DNA of 26,045 nt, from positions 1 through 26,045 of the IMG/VR virus record IMGVR_UViG_3300031774_000130, one strand, 5' to 3'. The notes under the pieces are model-generated. The model was not told where the DNA came from. It searched no databases and was given only the letters and a program-made list of their open reading frames with translations. The stretch comes from a virus. The position numbers and the translations under genes are program-made. Of this stretch, positions 9,501 to 17,576 are shown one piece after another. Numbering within the stretch: the stretch's first letter is position 1; each line of letters starts with the position of its first letter.

Positions 9501-12069
9501 TAAAAATGCTCAAGATTTACATAGATTGAGTACATCAATGAGTCAATCTTTAGATGCTAAGAACATAGAAAGTTTTAAATCTATTAGAACAGATTTTGAA
9601 AATCAAATTGCCATAATAGATGGTCTAATTACTCTTAATAAACCACTAAAAACAATACCTGCTCAAACATTAGCTGCTAATAAAATTGGTGGTGGTGTTG
9701 CTGATACAGCCGCAACTATTGATGATTTAGCTAAAAGGACACCAACAGATAAAGCTGTTAATCAAGCTTCTGATTTAAGAGGTGTTGTTGATGAAGGTAG
9801 TGAAGAGACAATAAAAGACGAAACATTCAAAGAACTTCTTGACCTTGTTGAGAAAGGTGATAAAGCAGCAATAAAACAAGTAAGAGTGCTTACAAATAGA
9901 CTTCAAGCTCTTAGTGGTAATCCTGAAGGACTAAGAAGAATGATGGCAGAAGGAATTCCTCTTAAAGCTCTACGAGTATTTAATGAAGTATGGATTAATA
10001 ATATTCTTTCTGGTCCAGCAACTCATGCCGTTAATATTCTTTCTACTGGAATGAATACTATTGCAAGACCATTTGATCAAATAATAGGTGCAGGAAGTAT
10101 TCATTTTAGAAAAGATATAAATATTGGGTTTAAAGAATCTTTATTTAAAAATAGAGGTAATTTAACATTTAATCCTCATTTTGATACAAAAAAAGCAGTA
10201 AGAGGTGGCAAGGAATTGATTTATTTAATGAGTTCTATTGGTGACTCATTAAAAATGGCTAGAGCTGCTTTTCGTATTGAAGATAATATTACTGATCCAG
10301 GCAGAATGATTCAAGACGGAGGATCTAGATTTGCTATTCGACATGATGGAGAAGGAGCAATTGCTGGTTTAGTTAATGGTTTCGGATCAACTGTTAGGTT
10401 GTCAGGTAGGCTTTTACTTTCTGAAGATGAGTTCTTTAAAAGTTTAAATTTCAGAGCCTATACAAAAGCTAGTGCATGGGAAAACGGTGTAAATAAAGGA
10501 CTTAAAGGTAAAGAATTAACAGATTATATCCAAGATCAATTTGATAGAACTATTGCAATTGTTAACACAGGAAGTATGAAAAATACTAAGAGTATTGAGA
10601 TAGCTGAGTTATACGAGAAAGCAAAACAATATGCAGCTGACGTTACATTTACTTCTGACCTGCAACCTGGATCATTAGGAAGCAAAGTACAAAACTTAGC
10701 CAGTCATCCAGTAGCTAGACAATTCCTTCCATTTGTAAGGACACCAATGAATATTTTTAAAGCTCAAGTAAGAAGAACACCTGGTTTTAATTTAATGCTT
10801 CAGGAATATAGACAAGCTTTAAAAAGTTCTGATACTGCTGTTGCTGCAAGAGCTAGAGGAGAAATGATTACAGGTGGAGCACTTTGGAGTGTAGGAGCAT
10901 TAGTTGCTGGAAATATTGATGATGATTTTGCTGAATTTACATTTACAGGAGGTGGACCAAAAGACTTTGATCTTCTTAACCAACGAAAAGAAACAGGTTG
11001 GCAACCTTATAGTTTCAGAACCATTTTAAAAGACAAAGATGGAAACATTAAAATGGGTAAAGATGGAAAGCCTAGATATAAATATGTAAGTTTTAAACGT
11101 TTTGAACCGTGGGCTTCTCACTTAATGCTAATGGCTGACTTTGCAAGCATTATTGGTCAGTTACATCCACAAGACAGGATGGATGTAGGAACAGCTATTT
11201 CTGCTGCTATAGGAAGAAACCTTACAGATAAAACTTATCTTCAAGGAATTACTGAACTTGGTTATCTGCTTAGTGATTTTGATTATGGTCAGAAATGGTT
11301 AGCAAGAAGAGCTGCTCAAACAATTGTGCCGTTCAGTGGTTTAGCTAAAACTGTATCAAAAACATTAGATCCTAGAATTAAAGATACAAGACCCAAGGCA
11401 GGAGATGAAGAAATGCTTATTATTAGACAGTTCTTTAATGAATTAAAAGCAACAGTTCATGGTTATGGAGATTTAAAACCTCTTCGTAATTTTATAACTG
11501 GTTCAATTATTGATTATCCACCTGGATTTGGACCAGATATTTTTAACTTTATGAATCCTATTAGGGAAACTAAAAGTCGTAACCATGCAGTTTTAACAGT
11601 TCTTGATGATGTAGGAATTATTATTCCAAAGCCATCAGACACAATCAAACCTATTCAAACAGGAGGAATACAAATAGAAGGTGGGATTAAATTAGATCAC
11701 AATCAATATGCAGATTATCTTAAAGAAATTGCATCTATTAAAGGTTCAGATGGCATAACACTTGTTAGAGCTTTATACAACAAAATGCAAAACCCACAAA
11801 TCAAAGTTCTTATAAGCACTGCCAAGGGAGAAGACATAACAGGTGAAAACCAAGATACATCTGTTGAATTAAGAGAAATTGCTAGAGATACATTAGATAG
11901 TGAATTTAAAGAAATTATTGCTCGCTATAAAGATGCTGCTAGAAAATCTTTCTTAAGGAAAAACCCTGATATTTTAGTAGACTATGAAAAATTAAGAGCT
12001 GAACTCAACAACAAATTTCAACAGTCATCTCTTGAAAAACTTGAAAAGCTTACAGGTGTCTCTAATTAA
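6562..12069 (+). CDS. Internal virion protein D (T7 gp16-like ejection protein), giant form with embedded ADP-ribosyltransferase-like domain
   Basis: The 1835-residue product is in the gene 16 position; T7 gp16 is 1318 residues and lines the ejection channel through the inner membrane. The N-terminus (1-90) is charged and helical, with no lysozyme motif, because that domain is on the preceding protein. Residues about 672-866 look like an ADP-ribosyltransferase fold of the polyvalent-protein type: EFYHGA (His678), YGQGLYTTDD (Tyr703), a distal GFGGFTHQ segment and a VKIYWDP strand. A Gly/Pro linker follows (about 868-890). The C-terminal half has NNILSGPATHAVNILS (near 1150) and QFLPFVRTPMNIF (near 1392), motifs seen in large phage ejection proteins. 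The ATG is four bases past the previous stop. The overall role is well supported; the enzymatic function is not. Confidence 0.88.
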   Translation: MTNKNSETPFENIHSRIVDFADNTFLGDKRTLEEIRKDRQQIIDEAKRKQEEATEELKKTTTSKVLRGAISGPIKAVNETVEFADDIYDHFAGNPYDNNDLIDLKEIGLEVEGDKEDWTYTMPQAVSQFLIPMGLVSGTTRKVITNPWVRGAVAGAVADFVVQDPYEENLFNMLDNHPTLANPITDLLKAKTEEEIGVAEARLRQAAGGMVIGETLTGLIRGAGKGFTKLSKETQKRILTRLTNDQNTKLVYAANDDIDKLGDEIIPNVPLTQRQIRDRLADFDIEQATIAKKLSQIGPSIEDARKLGKQEEFRELAQRNFDIGNERTLLKKQQATAPTGKISERLRENLKNVAQSDARALKETDEVLQDATKATGRQKILPGTAHPTIPGKVRGYDGRWVTKKHFEQVTESIKGANEIRAQFDQPVRETVIPDSPRIGTEIPRGETAQSGAVFIERVDKGTGQTGPIAKAFNLPRSYDLAVLELQELNATQLAELGIKKADIAKLTPRQTINLLKKNFDNVRKDLLPGEYRMEGYSESRRKLYKKWFKDDSDVIWVDRQTGKASTIDDEMSIPYLTVKEPTFEEWVKNPPEEYKALFKEIEETSKSAKENIARSKQLFKEIKSGLDEQDKLLKEGSQYDQLSPTDQKKVDLEVSLRGNAPQKLDLTTDTRGKGEFYHGAADEFELDSSSHYAERGLYGQGLYTTDDLVTAGKYQKKNKKIVKADAKETIYKITEKQPVKFYDLDQSTPANLIEELEKISSQNEYYDELIGRTLDDLNIGSWNKSINKNPSLSKIFDELKAQNRSNEIMPMDSLDNIISDVESKLRDQGFGGFTHQGGKKAGKGKRLHQVKIYWDPQDQLNVNKVDVGGGGGAVPPRKPPSGSSGADVPPVDPTDPKVQTTFNPKFVVNNLILEEAEKIKIADASGQWPLKRTFKDISNKANKQTIQKTIATATEFNKEYGRTGDKDLAATVVAMNRLLNKNAQDLHRLSTSMSQSLDAKNIESFKSIRTDFENQIAIIDGLITLNKPLKTIPAQTLAANKIGGGVADTAATIDDLAKRTPTDKAVNQASDLRGVVDEGSEETIKDETFKELLDLVEKGDKAAIKQVRVLTNRLQALSGNPEGLRRMMAEGIPLKALRVFNEVWINNILSGPATHAVNILSTGMNTIARPFDQIIGAGSIHFRKDINIGFKESLFKNRGNLTFNPHFDTKKAVRGGKELIYLMSSIGDSLKMARAAFRIEDNITDPGRMIQDGGSRFAIRHDGEGAIAGLVNGFGSTVRLSGRLLLSEDEFFKSLNFRAYTKASAWENGVNKGLKGKELTDYIQDQFDRTIAIVNTGSMKNTKSIEIAELYEKAKQYAADVTFTSDLQPGSLGSKVQNLASHPVARQFLPFVRTPMNIFKAQVRRTPGFNLMLQEYRQALKSSDTAVAARARGEMITGGALWSVGALVAGNIDDDFAEFTFTGGGPKDFDLLNQRKETGWQPYSFRTILKDKDGNIKMGKDGKPRYKYVSFKRFEPWASHLMLMADFASIIGQLHPQDRMDVGTAISAAIGRNLTDKTYLQGITELGYLLSDFDYGQKWLARRAAQTIVPFSGLAKTVSKTLDPRIKDTRPKAGDEEMLIIRQFFNELKATVHGYGDLKPLRNFITGSIIDYPPGFGPDIFNFMNPIRETKSRNHAVLTVLDDVGIIIPKPSDTIKPIQTGGIQIEGGIKLDHNQYADYLKEIASIKGSDGITLVRALYNKMQNPQIKVLISTAKGEDITGENQDTSVELREIARDTLDSEFKEIIARYKDAARKSFLRKNPDILVDYEKLRAELNNKFQQSSLEKLEKLTGVSN

Positions 12070-12071
12070 TC

Positions 12072-14657
12072 ATGGCTACTAACACTGCTGCATCTTTTAC
12101 TAGTCACACTGGCAATGGTGGTGCTGGTCCCTTCTCTATCTCTTTCAGTTACCTTTCTGAAGATGAGATAGATGTAACTGTTGATGGTGTCTTAAAAACT
12201 AAAACTACCCACTACACCTTTCCATCAGCTACTACCATTTCCTTTACTTCAGGGAATCATCCAGCAAACAGTGCTGCAATTAAGTTCCAAAGAGATACAA
12301 ATATAAGTGCTAAAAAAGTAGATTTCGTAGATGGAGCAATCTTAACTGAATCTGATCTTGATACAAATACTGAGCATTTATTATTTGGTCTACAAGAAGT
12401 TCTTAATCATGTAGATACAAAAGTTTTTACTTCTAGTCAAATAGCTGCTTCTGCAATTACAGCAACTGAAGTGGCTGATGCTTCTATTACTACAGCAAAA
12501 TTACATGGAGATACTGTTGTAATTAATAGTGAACAAGCAGGTGCTACAGCAAATGACACTTCTTTCTTTACAACATTAGCTTCTGATAGTCGTTATTTTA
12601 GACAAGATAGTTCTGAAACTATTCTTAGTGGAGCTTCTTGGAGTTCAGGTAATACTCATATAGCAACTACAGCAGCTATTGATGCTCGTATTGTTGATTT
12701 AGTTGATGATGTAGGTGGTTTTGTTCCAATAGCAAATGAAACATCTTTTCCTGATGCAAACCCTGATGTTAACAATGGTGCTGGTACTTTAATTAGTATA
12801 AAAGCTCTTGCTTCTAACCTTACTTCAAATGGTAGTGGAGTAGCAACAATATCCAATGGTAATGCATCTAATAATGCAACTATTACTATTAATGGTTTAG
12901 CAAATAGTACAACTTATGCAGCTGGTTTTGGAATGATTGTAGAGACAACATCTACACTTCATACTTATACATTTCATAGACAAACACCAAAAGCAACAGA
13001 AGTAACAACAGTTGCTGGAATATCAGGAAATATAACTACAGTTGCAGGTGCAGTAACGAATATTAATACAGTTGCAACAAACATAGCAGCAGTTAATTCT
13101 TTTGCTAATACATACAGTATTGCTAGTACAAATCCCACATCAGGACTGAATACTGGTGATCTTTACTTTAATACTTCAAGCAATGAATTAAGAGTATATA
13201 ATGGTAGTTCTTGGCAAGCAGGTGTAACAGCTACAGGTGATTTAGCCAGCTCGTCAGGAGCTACATTTACAGGCGATGTAACTCTTAATGCTCAAAAAGA
13301 TTTACGTTTTGCTGATGCTGATAGCTCGCATTATGTAGCTCTTCAATCACCTGGCACGATTGCTAGTAGCTTTACTCTTACTCTTCCTGCTACTGATGCT
13401 GCTGTAGATGGATATGTCTTAGCAAGTAATGGATCAGGTGTTTTGTCTTGGGTCGATCCAGGTTCTAGTTCAAGTCCTACTTTTACAGGAGATGCAACGC
13501 TTACAAATGATGGAGCTTTAGTTGGGTTTTCAAGTTTAAATGCAACTTATACAGGCAATGTCAAAACGTTTACAGTTACTGTTGCAACTAAGACTGCTGC
13601 TCATAGATATAACGGGACTGGATCAAGTTCTGGATACAAAATTGATGGTAAAGAATCTCCTTTTTTAACTCTTACTCCAGGTCGTACATATAAATTTGAC
13701 CAAGCAGATAATACTAACTCAGGTCATCCACTTGTTTTTTACCTAGATGCAAATAAAACTACTGGTTACACAACAGGCGTTACTCTTAGTGGTACTCCTG
13801 GTTCAGCTGGAGCTTATACACAAATAGTTGTTTCAGATACGACTCCACAAATATTGCATTATCAATGCTCATCTCATGCGTCGATGGGTAATAGCGTTCA
13901 AACAAATAGCAATATTATTAATATATTAGATGAAGATAATTTTGCTTCTAACAGTGACACCTCACCCCCTAGTCAGCAATCAGTTAAAGCTTATGTAGAT
14001 ACTGCTGATGCTTTAAAAGCTAATCTTGCTAGTCCAGCTTTAACAGGTACAGCAACAGGAGTTAATCTCACACTGTCAGGAAATTTGATTGTAAATGGGA
14101 CCACGACTACTGTAGCGAGCACAAATACGACTATATCGGACAATTTATTAGAATTAAATAGTGGAGCGACTAGTAATGCTAATGATTCTGGAATAATTAT
14201 TGAACGTGGTTCTACTGGCGATAATGCAATATTTGCATGGGATGAAAGCGCAGATAAGTTTATAGTTGGAACAACAACAGGAACAGCAGATGCAACAGGT
14301 GATATAACCATTGCAGCAGCTACTCTAGTTACTTCAACAATAGAAGATTCAAAAGGTGATGTAAGATCTATTCCTCAAAATACTCAAGGTTCTGCTTATG
14401 AGTTATTAGCTTCTGATGCTGGAAAACATATCCTTGCTAGTGGAAATATAACATGGGTAGATAGCCGACATGTTGCTGGTGATGCAATAACAATTGTCAA
14501 TAATACGGCTGGAAATATAACAATTATAAAAGGAACAACGATGTATAACACAGCAGATGGCAATAATGCGAACCGTATTTTAGCAACAAGAGGAATGGCT
14601 ACTATCTTATGGGCTTCAGGAACAGTTGCCTATATCTCAGGATCAGGTCTTAGCTGA
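12072..14657 (+). CDS. Tail fibre protein with T7 gp17-type N-terminus and cupredoxin-like insert
   Basis: The 861-residue product opens with the T7 tail fibre N-terminal domain (about residues 1-150): GPFSISFSYLSEDEIDVTVDG, THYTFPSATTISF, IKFQRDT and LLFGLQEVLN. This domain attaches the fibre to the tail. The rest is Thr/Ser/Asn-rich beta repeats typical of trimeric fibres. Residues about 496-615 form a distinct domain with a His552 in SGHPLVFYL and a Cys599-x2-His602-x2-Met605 loop in HYQCSSHASMG, the ligand order of type 1 copper proteins such as amicyanin. The C-terminus (DVRSIPQN, ELLASDAGKHIL, AGDAITIVNN) resembles the end domain of many marine phage fibres. T7 gp17 is 553 residues. ATG follows the gp16 stop by two bases. 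Confidence 0.88.
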   Translation: MATNTAASFTSHTGNGGAGPFSISFSYLSEDEIDVTVDGVLKTKTTHYTFPSATTISFTSGNHPANSAAIKFQRDTNISAKKVDFVDGAILTESDLDTNTEHLLFGLQEVLNHVDTKVFTSSQIAASAITATEVADASITTAKLHGDTVVINSEQAGATANDTSFFTTLASDSRYFRQDSSETILSGASWSSGNTHIATTAAIDARIVDLVDDVGGFVPIANETSFPDANPDVNNGAGTLISIKALASNLTSNGSGVATISNGNASNNATITINGLANSTTYAAGFGMIVETTSTLHTYTFHRQTPKATEVTTVAGISGNITTVAGAVTNINTVATNIAAVNSFANTYSIASTNPTSGLNTGDLYFNTSSNELRVYNGSSWQAGVTATGDLASSSGATFTGDVTLNAQKDLRFADADSSHYVALQSPGTIASSFTLTLPATDAAVDGYVLASNGSGVLSWVDPGSSSSPTFTGDATLTNDGALVGFSSLNATYTGNVKTFTVTVATKTAAHRYNGTGSSSGYKIDGKESPFLTLTPGRTYKFDQADNTNSGHPLVFYLDANKTTGYTTGVTLSGTPGSAGAYTQIVVSDTTPQILHYQCSSHASMGNSVQTNSNIINILDEDNFASNSDTSPPSQQSVKAYVDTADALKANLASPALTGTATGVNLTLSGNLIVNGTTTTVASTNTTISDNLLELNSGATSNANDSGIIIERGSTGDNAIFAWDESADKFIVGTTTGTADATGDITIAAATLVTSTIEDSKGDVRSIPQNTQGSAYELLASDAGKHILASGNITWVDSRHVAGDAITIVNNTAGNITIIKGTTMYNTADGNNANRILATRGMATILWASGTVAYISGSGLS

Positions 14658-14658
14658 T

Positions 14659-15882
14659 ATGACACCAATTCAACAAATGTTTTTAGGCGGGGGTTCTATT
14701 CCAACCGCAGAAGCTCCCACCAATTTAAGCCTATCTTTAGCCACAGCAACAACGCTTACAGCAACGTACTCCAATACAACAACATTAGGAGCACCTCTTA
14801 CTTTTGGAGTTAATTATTCAACAACAAATAACGCTACAACAATAAAAAATTCAGGAACTAGTGTTACAGGTAATTCAACAACTACAACTACAGGAACTTT
14901 AACGGCAAGCACTACCTACTACTTTTTAGCATGGGCTAATAGTGGTACAGAAAAAATATACTCATCTAGTATTGTTTCTATTTCAACTATTGCTGCTGGC
15001 ACGTTTCTTGCTGCTGGAAGTACAACAAATGCGTCGGGTACATCTTGGGTTGAATATCTTGCTCCTACAGATAAGTTAATTTCTTTCTATGCCGTAGGTG
15101 GGTCTGGTGGGTCTGGTGGAGCTTGGAATCAAACAAACTCTAATGGTGGAGATAGTGGAGATGCTGCGGCTAGTTACACTTTCGCGTCAGGAACACACGG
15201 TTCAAATATTTATTTACGTGCATGTGTAGGAGGAGCAGGGACATATCTTGATGATGGATCAGCGGCTTATGCCTGTCCCTCTCGTGGTGGTGGGGCAAGT
15301 GCTTGGCAATATAAAGACACTTCAAACAATTGGCAGGATGTAATAGTCGGAGGTGCTGGAGGTGGTGGCTCTTCAGCTTGGAATAATGTTCCTACTGATG
15401 CAGGTGACGGAGGTCATGTTAATTCAGGTACCACAAGTGACACTAATAATTTGGTCTACGCTGCAGGAGGAGATGGAGGGAACGGCAGCGAAGGAGGCGG
15501 TGATAATAATGCTGGTGTAAATGCTAGTCATAGCAATAGAAATGCTTATGAAGGTGGTGGTGGATACGGTGGTAGTTCTACCGGAAGCTCAAGCTATAAA
15601 ACTCAAACTACTGGAGGTGCCGGCAACTCCGCTAGAGGAACAGGAGGCAATATAGAACCTGAATATTACGGAAATGGCGGAGGTGGTGGCGGAGGCTACT
15701 TCGGAGGAGCTGGTGGTGCTTACCCAAACGGTGGCTCTGGTGGTTCAAGCATGAAGATGGCAGGCGCAGCACCTATAGCTCAAGTATTAACTGTTCCAAC
15801 TGGTCATACTAATACTGGGAGTCATGGTACACATGGAAGCAGTGGAACAGTGGGAGCAGCAAGAGTTGTAGTAGCGTCTTAA
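14659..15882 (+). CDS. Glycine-rich tail fibre tip / adhesin-like protein
   Basis: The preferred ATG at 14659 lies two bases after the fibre stop and gives 407 residues; an in-frame TTG at 14626 would overlap the fibre gene. Residues about 10-112 look like a fibronectin III-type beta domain (APTNLSLSLATATTLTATYS). From residue about 147 the protein is dominated by glycine runs (VGGSGGSGGAW, GGAGGGGSSAW, YGNGGGGGGGYFGGAGGAY) mixed with Ser, Asn and aromatic residues. In the adhesin gp38 of Salmonella phage S16 such runs fold into packed polyglycine II helices at the fibre tip. Position straight after the fibre gene suggests a receptor-binding tip or fibre-associated protein. Structure and role are inferred from composition and place. 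Confidence 0.72.
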   Translation: MTPIQQMFLGGGSIPTAEAPTNLSLSLATATTLTATYSNTTTLGAPLTFGVNYSTTNNATTIKNSGTSVTGNSTTTTTGTLTASTTYYFLAWANSGTEKIYSSSIVSISTIAAGTFLAAGSTTNASGTSWVEYLAPTDKLISFYAVGGSGGSGGAWNQTNSNGGDSGDAAASYTFASGTHGSNIYLRACVGGAGTYLDDGSAAYACPSRGGGASAWQYKDTSNNWQDVIVGGAGGGGSSAWNNVPTDAGDGGHVNSGTTSDTNNLVYAAGGDGGNGSEGGGDNNAGVNASHSNRNAYEGGGGYGGSSTGSSSYKTQTTGGAGNSARGTGGNIEPEYYGNGGGGGGGYFGGAGGAYPNGGSGGSSMKMAGAAPIAQVLTVPTGHTNTGSHGTHGSSGTVGAARVVVAS

Positions 15883-16008
15883 GAGCAATCACTATTAGTT
15901 GCACATTAATAGGTACTTTATTTACTACTTCTACGATTAGCCTAGTACTAGCCAAACATGACTAACTAAGACTTCCTAAGTATTATAAATACAGCCCAAG
16001 AATTTTTT
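15883..16008 (+). other. Intergenic gap between fibre and envelope modules
   Basis: This 126-bp gap breaks the otherwise gapless late operon. It holds a 10-bp perfect palindrome CTAGTACTAG (15942-15951) and an AT-rich stretch TATTATAAATACAG (15981-15994) before the next ATG, which could serve as a promoter for the following three genes. No close match to a T7-type phage promoter was seen. An open frame encoding a hydrophobic peptide (ITISCTLIGTLFTTSTISLVLA, 15888 onward) is present but has no ATG, GTG or TTG start. Confidence 0.4.
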
Positions 16009-16206
16009 ATGGTTAAAATCCTAACCTATGTCAATACTGCTGTTCTTTTAATAGCAGTTGGTGGAGGAGGTTTTGTTTACATGAAAAGAGCTGAATTTGT
16101 AAATGACATGATCTTTACAGTTCAAGATCAATTGATTAAAAACATTCAAAGTCAAATACAAATTCCTTCTATTCCTAATACAACAGGACCAGTTTTTAAC
16201 AGATGA
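16009..16206 (+). CDS. Small single-pass membrane protein of the cyanophage envelope module
   Basis: The 65-residue product has one hydrophobic segment at residues about 5-24 (LTYVNTAVLLIAVGGGGFVY), a positive KR pair just after it, an amphipathic middle (FVNDMIFTVQDQLIKNIQSQ) and a Pro-rich tail. No catalytic motif is visible. From memory, similar short proteins stand at the head of a gene set in marine cyanophages that also includes the next two genes; they are usually labelled hypothetical. The gene overlaps the next by four bases (ATGA), so the two are translationally coupled. CCCAAGAA 14 bases before the ATG resembles the leader box seen before early genes, and no strong Shine-Dalgarno is present. 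Confidence 0.75.
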   Translation: MVKILTYVNTAVLLIAVGGGGFVYMKRAEFVNDMIFTVQDQLIKNIQSQIQIPSIPNTTGPVFNR

Positions 16207-16757
16207 TCCAATTTAAATCATTTAATGGCCTAACTTCTCTTGTGTTAGGTGGAGGTTTAATAGCAAGCAATTTTATGGCTTTAAGTATGCTATCTCAGAA
16301 AAATGGCATCCCTAATATTGCTAACCTTCCAAGTACTCCTTATTCATCTTTTTCTATTCGCAGCAACAAAGCTGCTGATGGATCAGAAGAATGGACAATG
16401 GCACAACGTCAGCATGACCCAAAGACAATGCTCTCATACGAGGATTCAGAGCAACCTACATTCAATAAGGGCGTTAAAAAGAAATACATTCATAAGGAAA
16501 GCGTTGCTCAATTTATTACATATCCGCAAGGTATAGATGGAAAATTAACAGCAAAGCAAATTGAATGTATAGAGAAACAAGCTCAAGGTAGAAGTAATGG
16601 AATGATGATTGCAGATGCTGGATCAGTCCAAGTAACACCAGCTATTGCAGGGATTCCTATTGTAGGACCAGTATTAGCAGGAATATTCTTTGGTCAAGCT
16701 AGGAAGCAAGTAGGAAATGCAGCTAGTGATCTTGCTGGTCAATGGAATGATTGCTAA
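16203..16757 (+). CDS. Membrane-associated protein of the envelope module, unknown function
   Basis: The 184-residue product has an N-terminal hydrophobic segment (residues about 10-31, LTSLVLGGGLIASNFMALSML), which could be a signal anchor. It then has a polar region with Lys- and Gln-rich stretches, a short TAKQIECIEKQAQG motif, and a second Gly/Pro-rich hydrophobic segment (about 147-169, TPAIAGIPIVGPVLAGIFFG) near the C-terminus. It ends in a Cys. The arrangement suggests a two-pass or hairpin membrane protein. It does not match a family I can name with a function, but similar proteins seem common next to the neighbouring genes in marine cyanophages. It overlaps the preceding gene by four bases and is followed with no gap by the next gene. 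Confidence 0.75.
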   Translation: MIQFKSFNGLTSLVLGGGLIASNFMALSMLSQKNGIPNIANLPSTPYSSFSIRSNKAADGSEEWTMAQRQHDPKTMLSYEDSEQPTFNKGVKKKYIHKESVAQFITYPQGIDGKLTAKQIECIEKQAQGRSNGMMIADAGSVQVTPAIAGIPIVGPVLAGIFFGQARKQVGNAASDLAGQWNDC

Positions 16758-17576
16758 ATGGAAATAGAAGATATTTCTGTTAGAGAGATACCTGAAGCTT
16801 CGATAGATACAACAATAATTCCTACACCTAAAGCTGTATTACCTAACAACATAGGCTTTCCAGTTATTCAAATGCCTGGTTGTGTAAGGGCTAGAACGTT
16901 AAAAAATAAGAATTTAGTAACCTCAGATCCCAAAGGAAATTTCTATGTCTGTGATGGAAACGTACCAACACTTGAAAGCATGGCTGTTGATTGGGACGGG
17001 CTATCTGCTGTTGGACCTGTAAAAGCAGATGAGCCGGAAATAGTTCCACCTATTCCAAAGCTAAAAGGGAACCAGAGAAAGAAAGTGAAAGAAAAGAATA
17101 GCTCCAATAACGAGAAGGGAGATACCGATATAGGGCAACAAGATTTTAAAGTTCCAGGTATTGATGGAGAGTTTATTGCAGATATACTTCCATGCCCACC
17201 TTTAGACACACTTGCTAAAACTCCTGTTGGTTCGTTAGGTAAAGGAGGACTTGCAAGGATTAAAGGTTGGAAAAGAGATGTGCTTACAGGTAAATGTGAA
17301 ACAGTATGGGAAGGCTTGAACCCACTAGAGATTGCAGGTAATTACGCTCCACAACCCACAGTTTTAGTAAATACATCTGCTATTGCTATCACATCAGTTG
17401 TTGGTGTAACTGTTATTGGTCAACCCATAGCTAAGTTTTTTCAGAAGCAGCTAAAAGGACAAGTAAAATCATTTTCTAAGAAGATTACTAAGAAGTTATT
17501 AGCTATTCGGGGGAAGAAGCCTCCTGTAAAGTCCCTTTCTGAAAGGAAAAAGGAACAGAGGTTGTCTCGGAAATAG
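16758..17576 (+). CDS. Envelope-module protein with Pro/Lys-rich linker and C-terminal membrane segment
   Basis: The 272-residue product contains a short domain with two cysteines and a conserved-looking core (MPGCVRARTLKNKNLVTSDPKGNFYVCDG, residues about 37-65), a charged Pro/Lys/Glu linker (about 95-125), a second cysteine-bearing region (ILPCPPLDTL; GWKRDVLTGKCETVWEGL), a hydrophobic segment (about 200-225, LVNTSAIAITSVVGVTVIGQPIAKFF) and a very basic tail. The layout suggests a membrane-anchored protein with its Lys/Arg-rich tail inside the cell. From memory it belongs to the set of marine cyanophage proteins of unknown function. Its start abuts the previous stop. Its last 74 bases overlap the end of the convergent gene on the other strand, and the reading frame there codes for the basic tail. 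Confidence 0.75.
   Translation: MEIEDISVREIPEASIDTTIIPTPKAVLPNNIGFPVIQMPGCVRARTLKNKNLVTSDPKGNFYVCDGNVPTLESMAVDWDGLSAVGPVKADEPEIVPPIPKLKGNQRKKVKEKNSSNNEKGDTDIGQQDFKVPGIDGEFIADILPCPPLDTLAKTPVGSLGKGGLARIKGWKRDVLTGKCETVWEGLNPLEIAGNYAPQPTVLVNTSAIAITSVVGVTVIGQPIAKFFQKQLKGQVKSFSKKITKKLLAIRGKKPPVKSLSERKKEQRLSRK

Noticed and set aside
15888-15966. Signal-peptide-like hydrophobic frame (ITISCTLIGTLFTTSTISLVLA)
   Set aside because: No ATG, GTG or TTG start and only about 27 residues; it may be a gene remnant, but this cannot be supported.
15981-15994. T7-type phage RNA polymerase promoter before the envelope module
   Set aside because: Only a loose AT-rich similarity, and no recurring sequence of this kind before other late genes in the window.
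16303-16536. + strand frames of 60-80 residues inside other genes (16303-16536, 17837-18055, 19374-19559, 19696-19890, 22041-22232)
   Set aside because: They lie inside or opposite genes with clear protein features and show no domain or start signal of their own.
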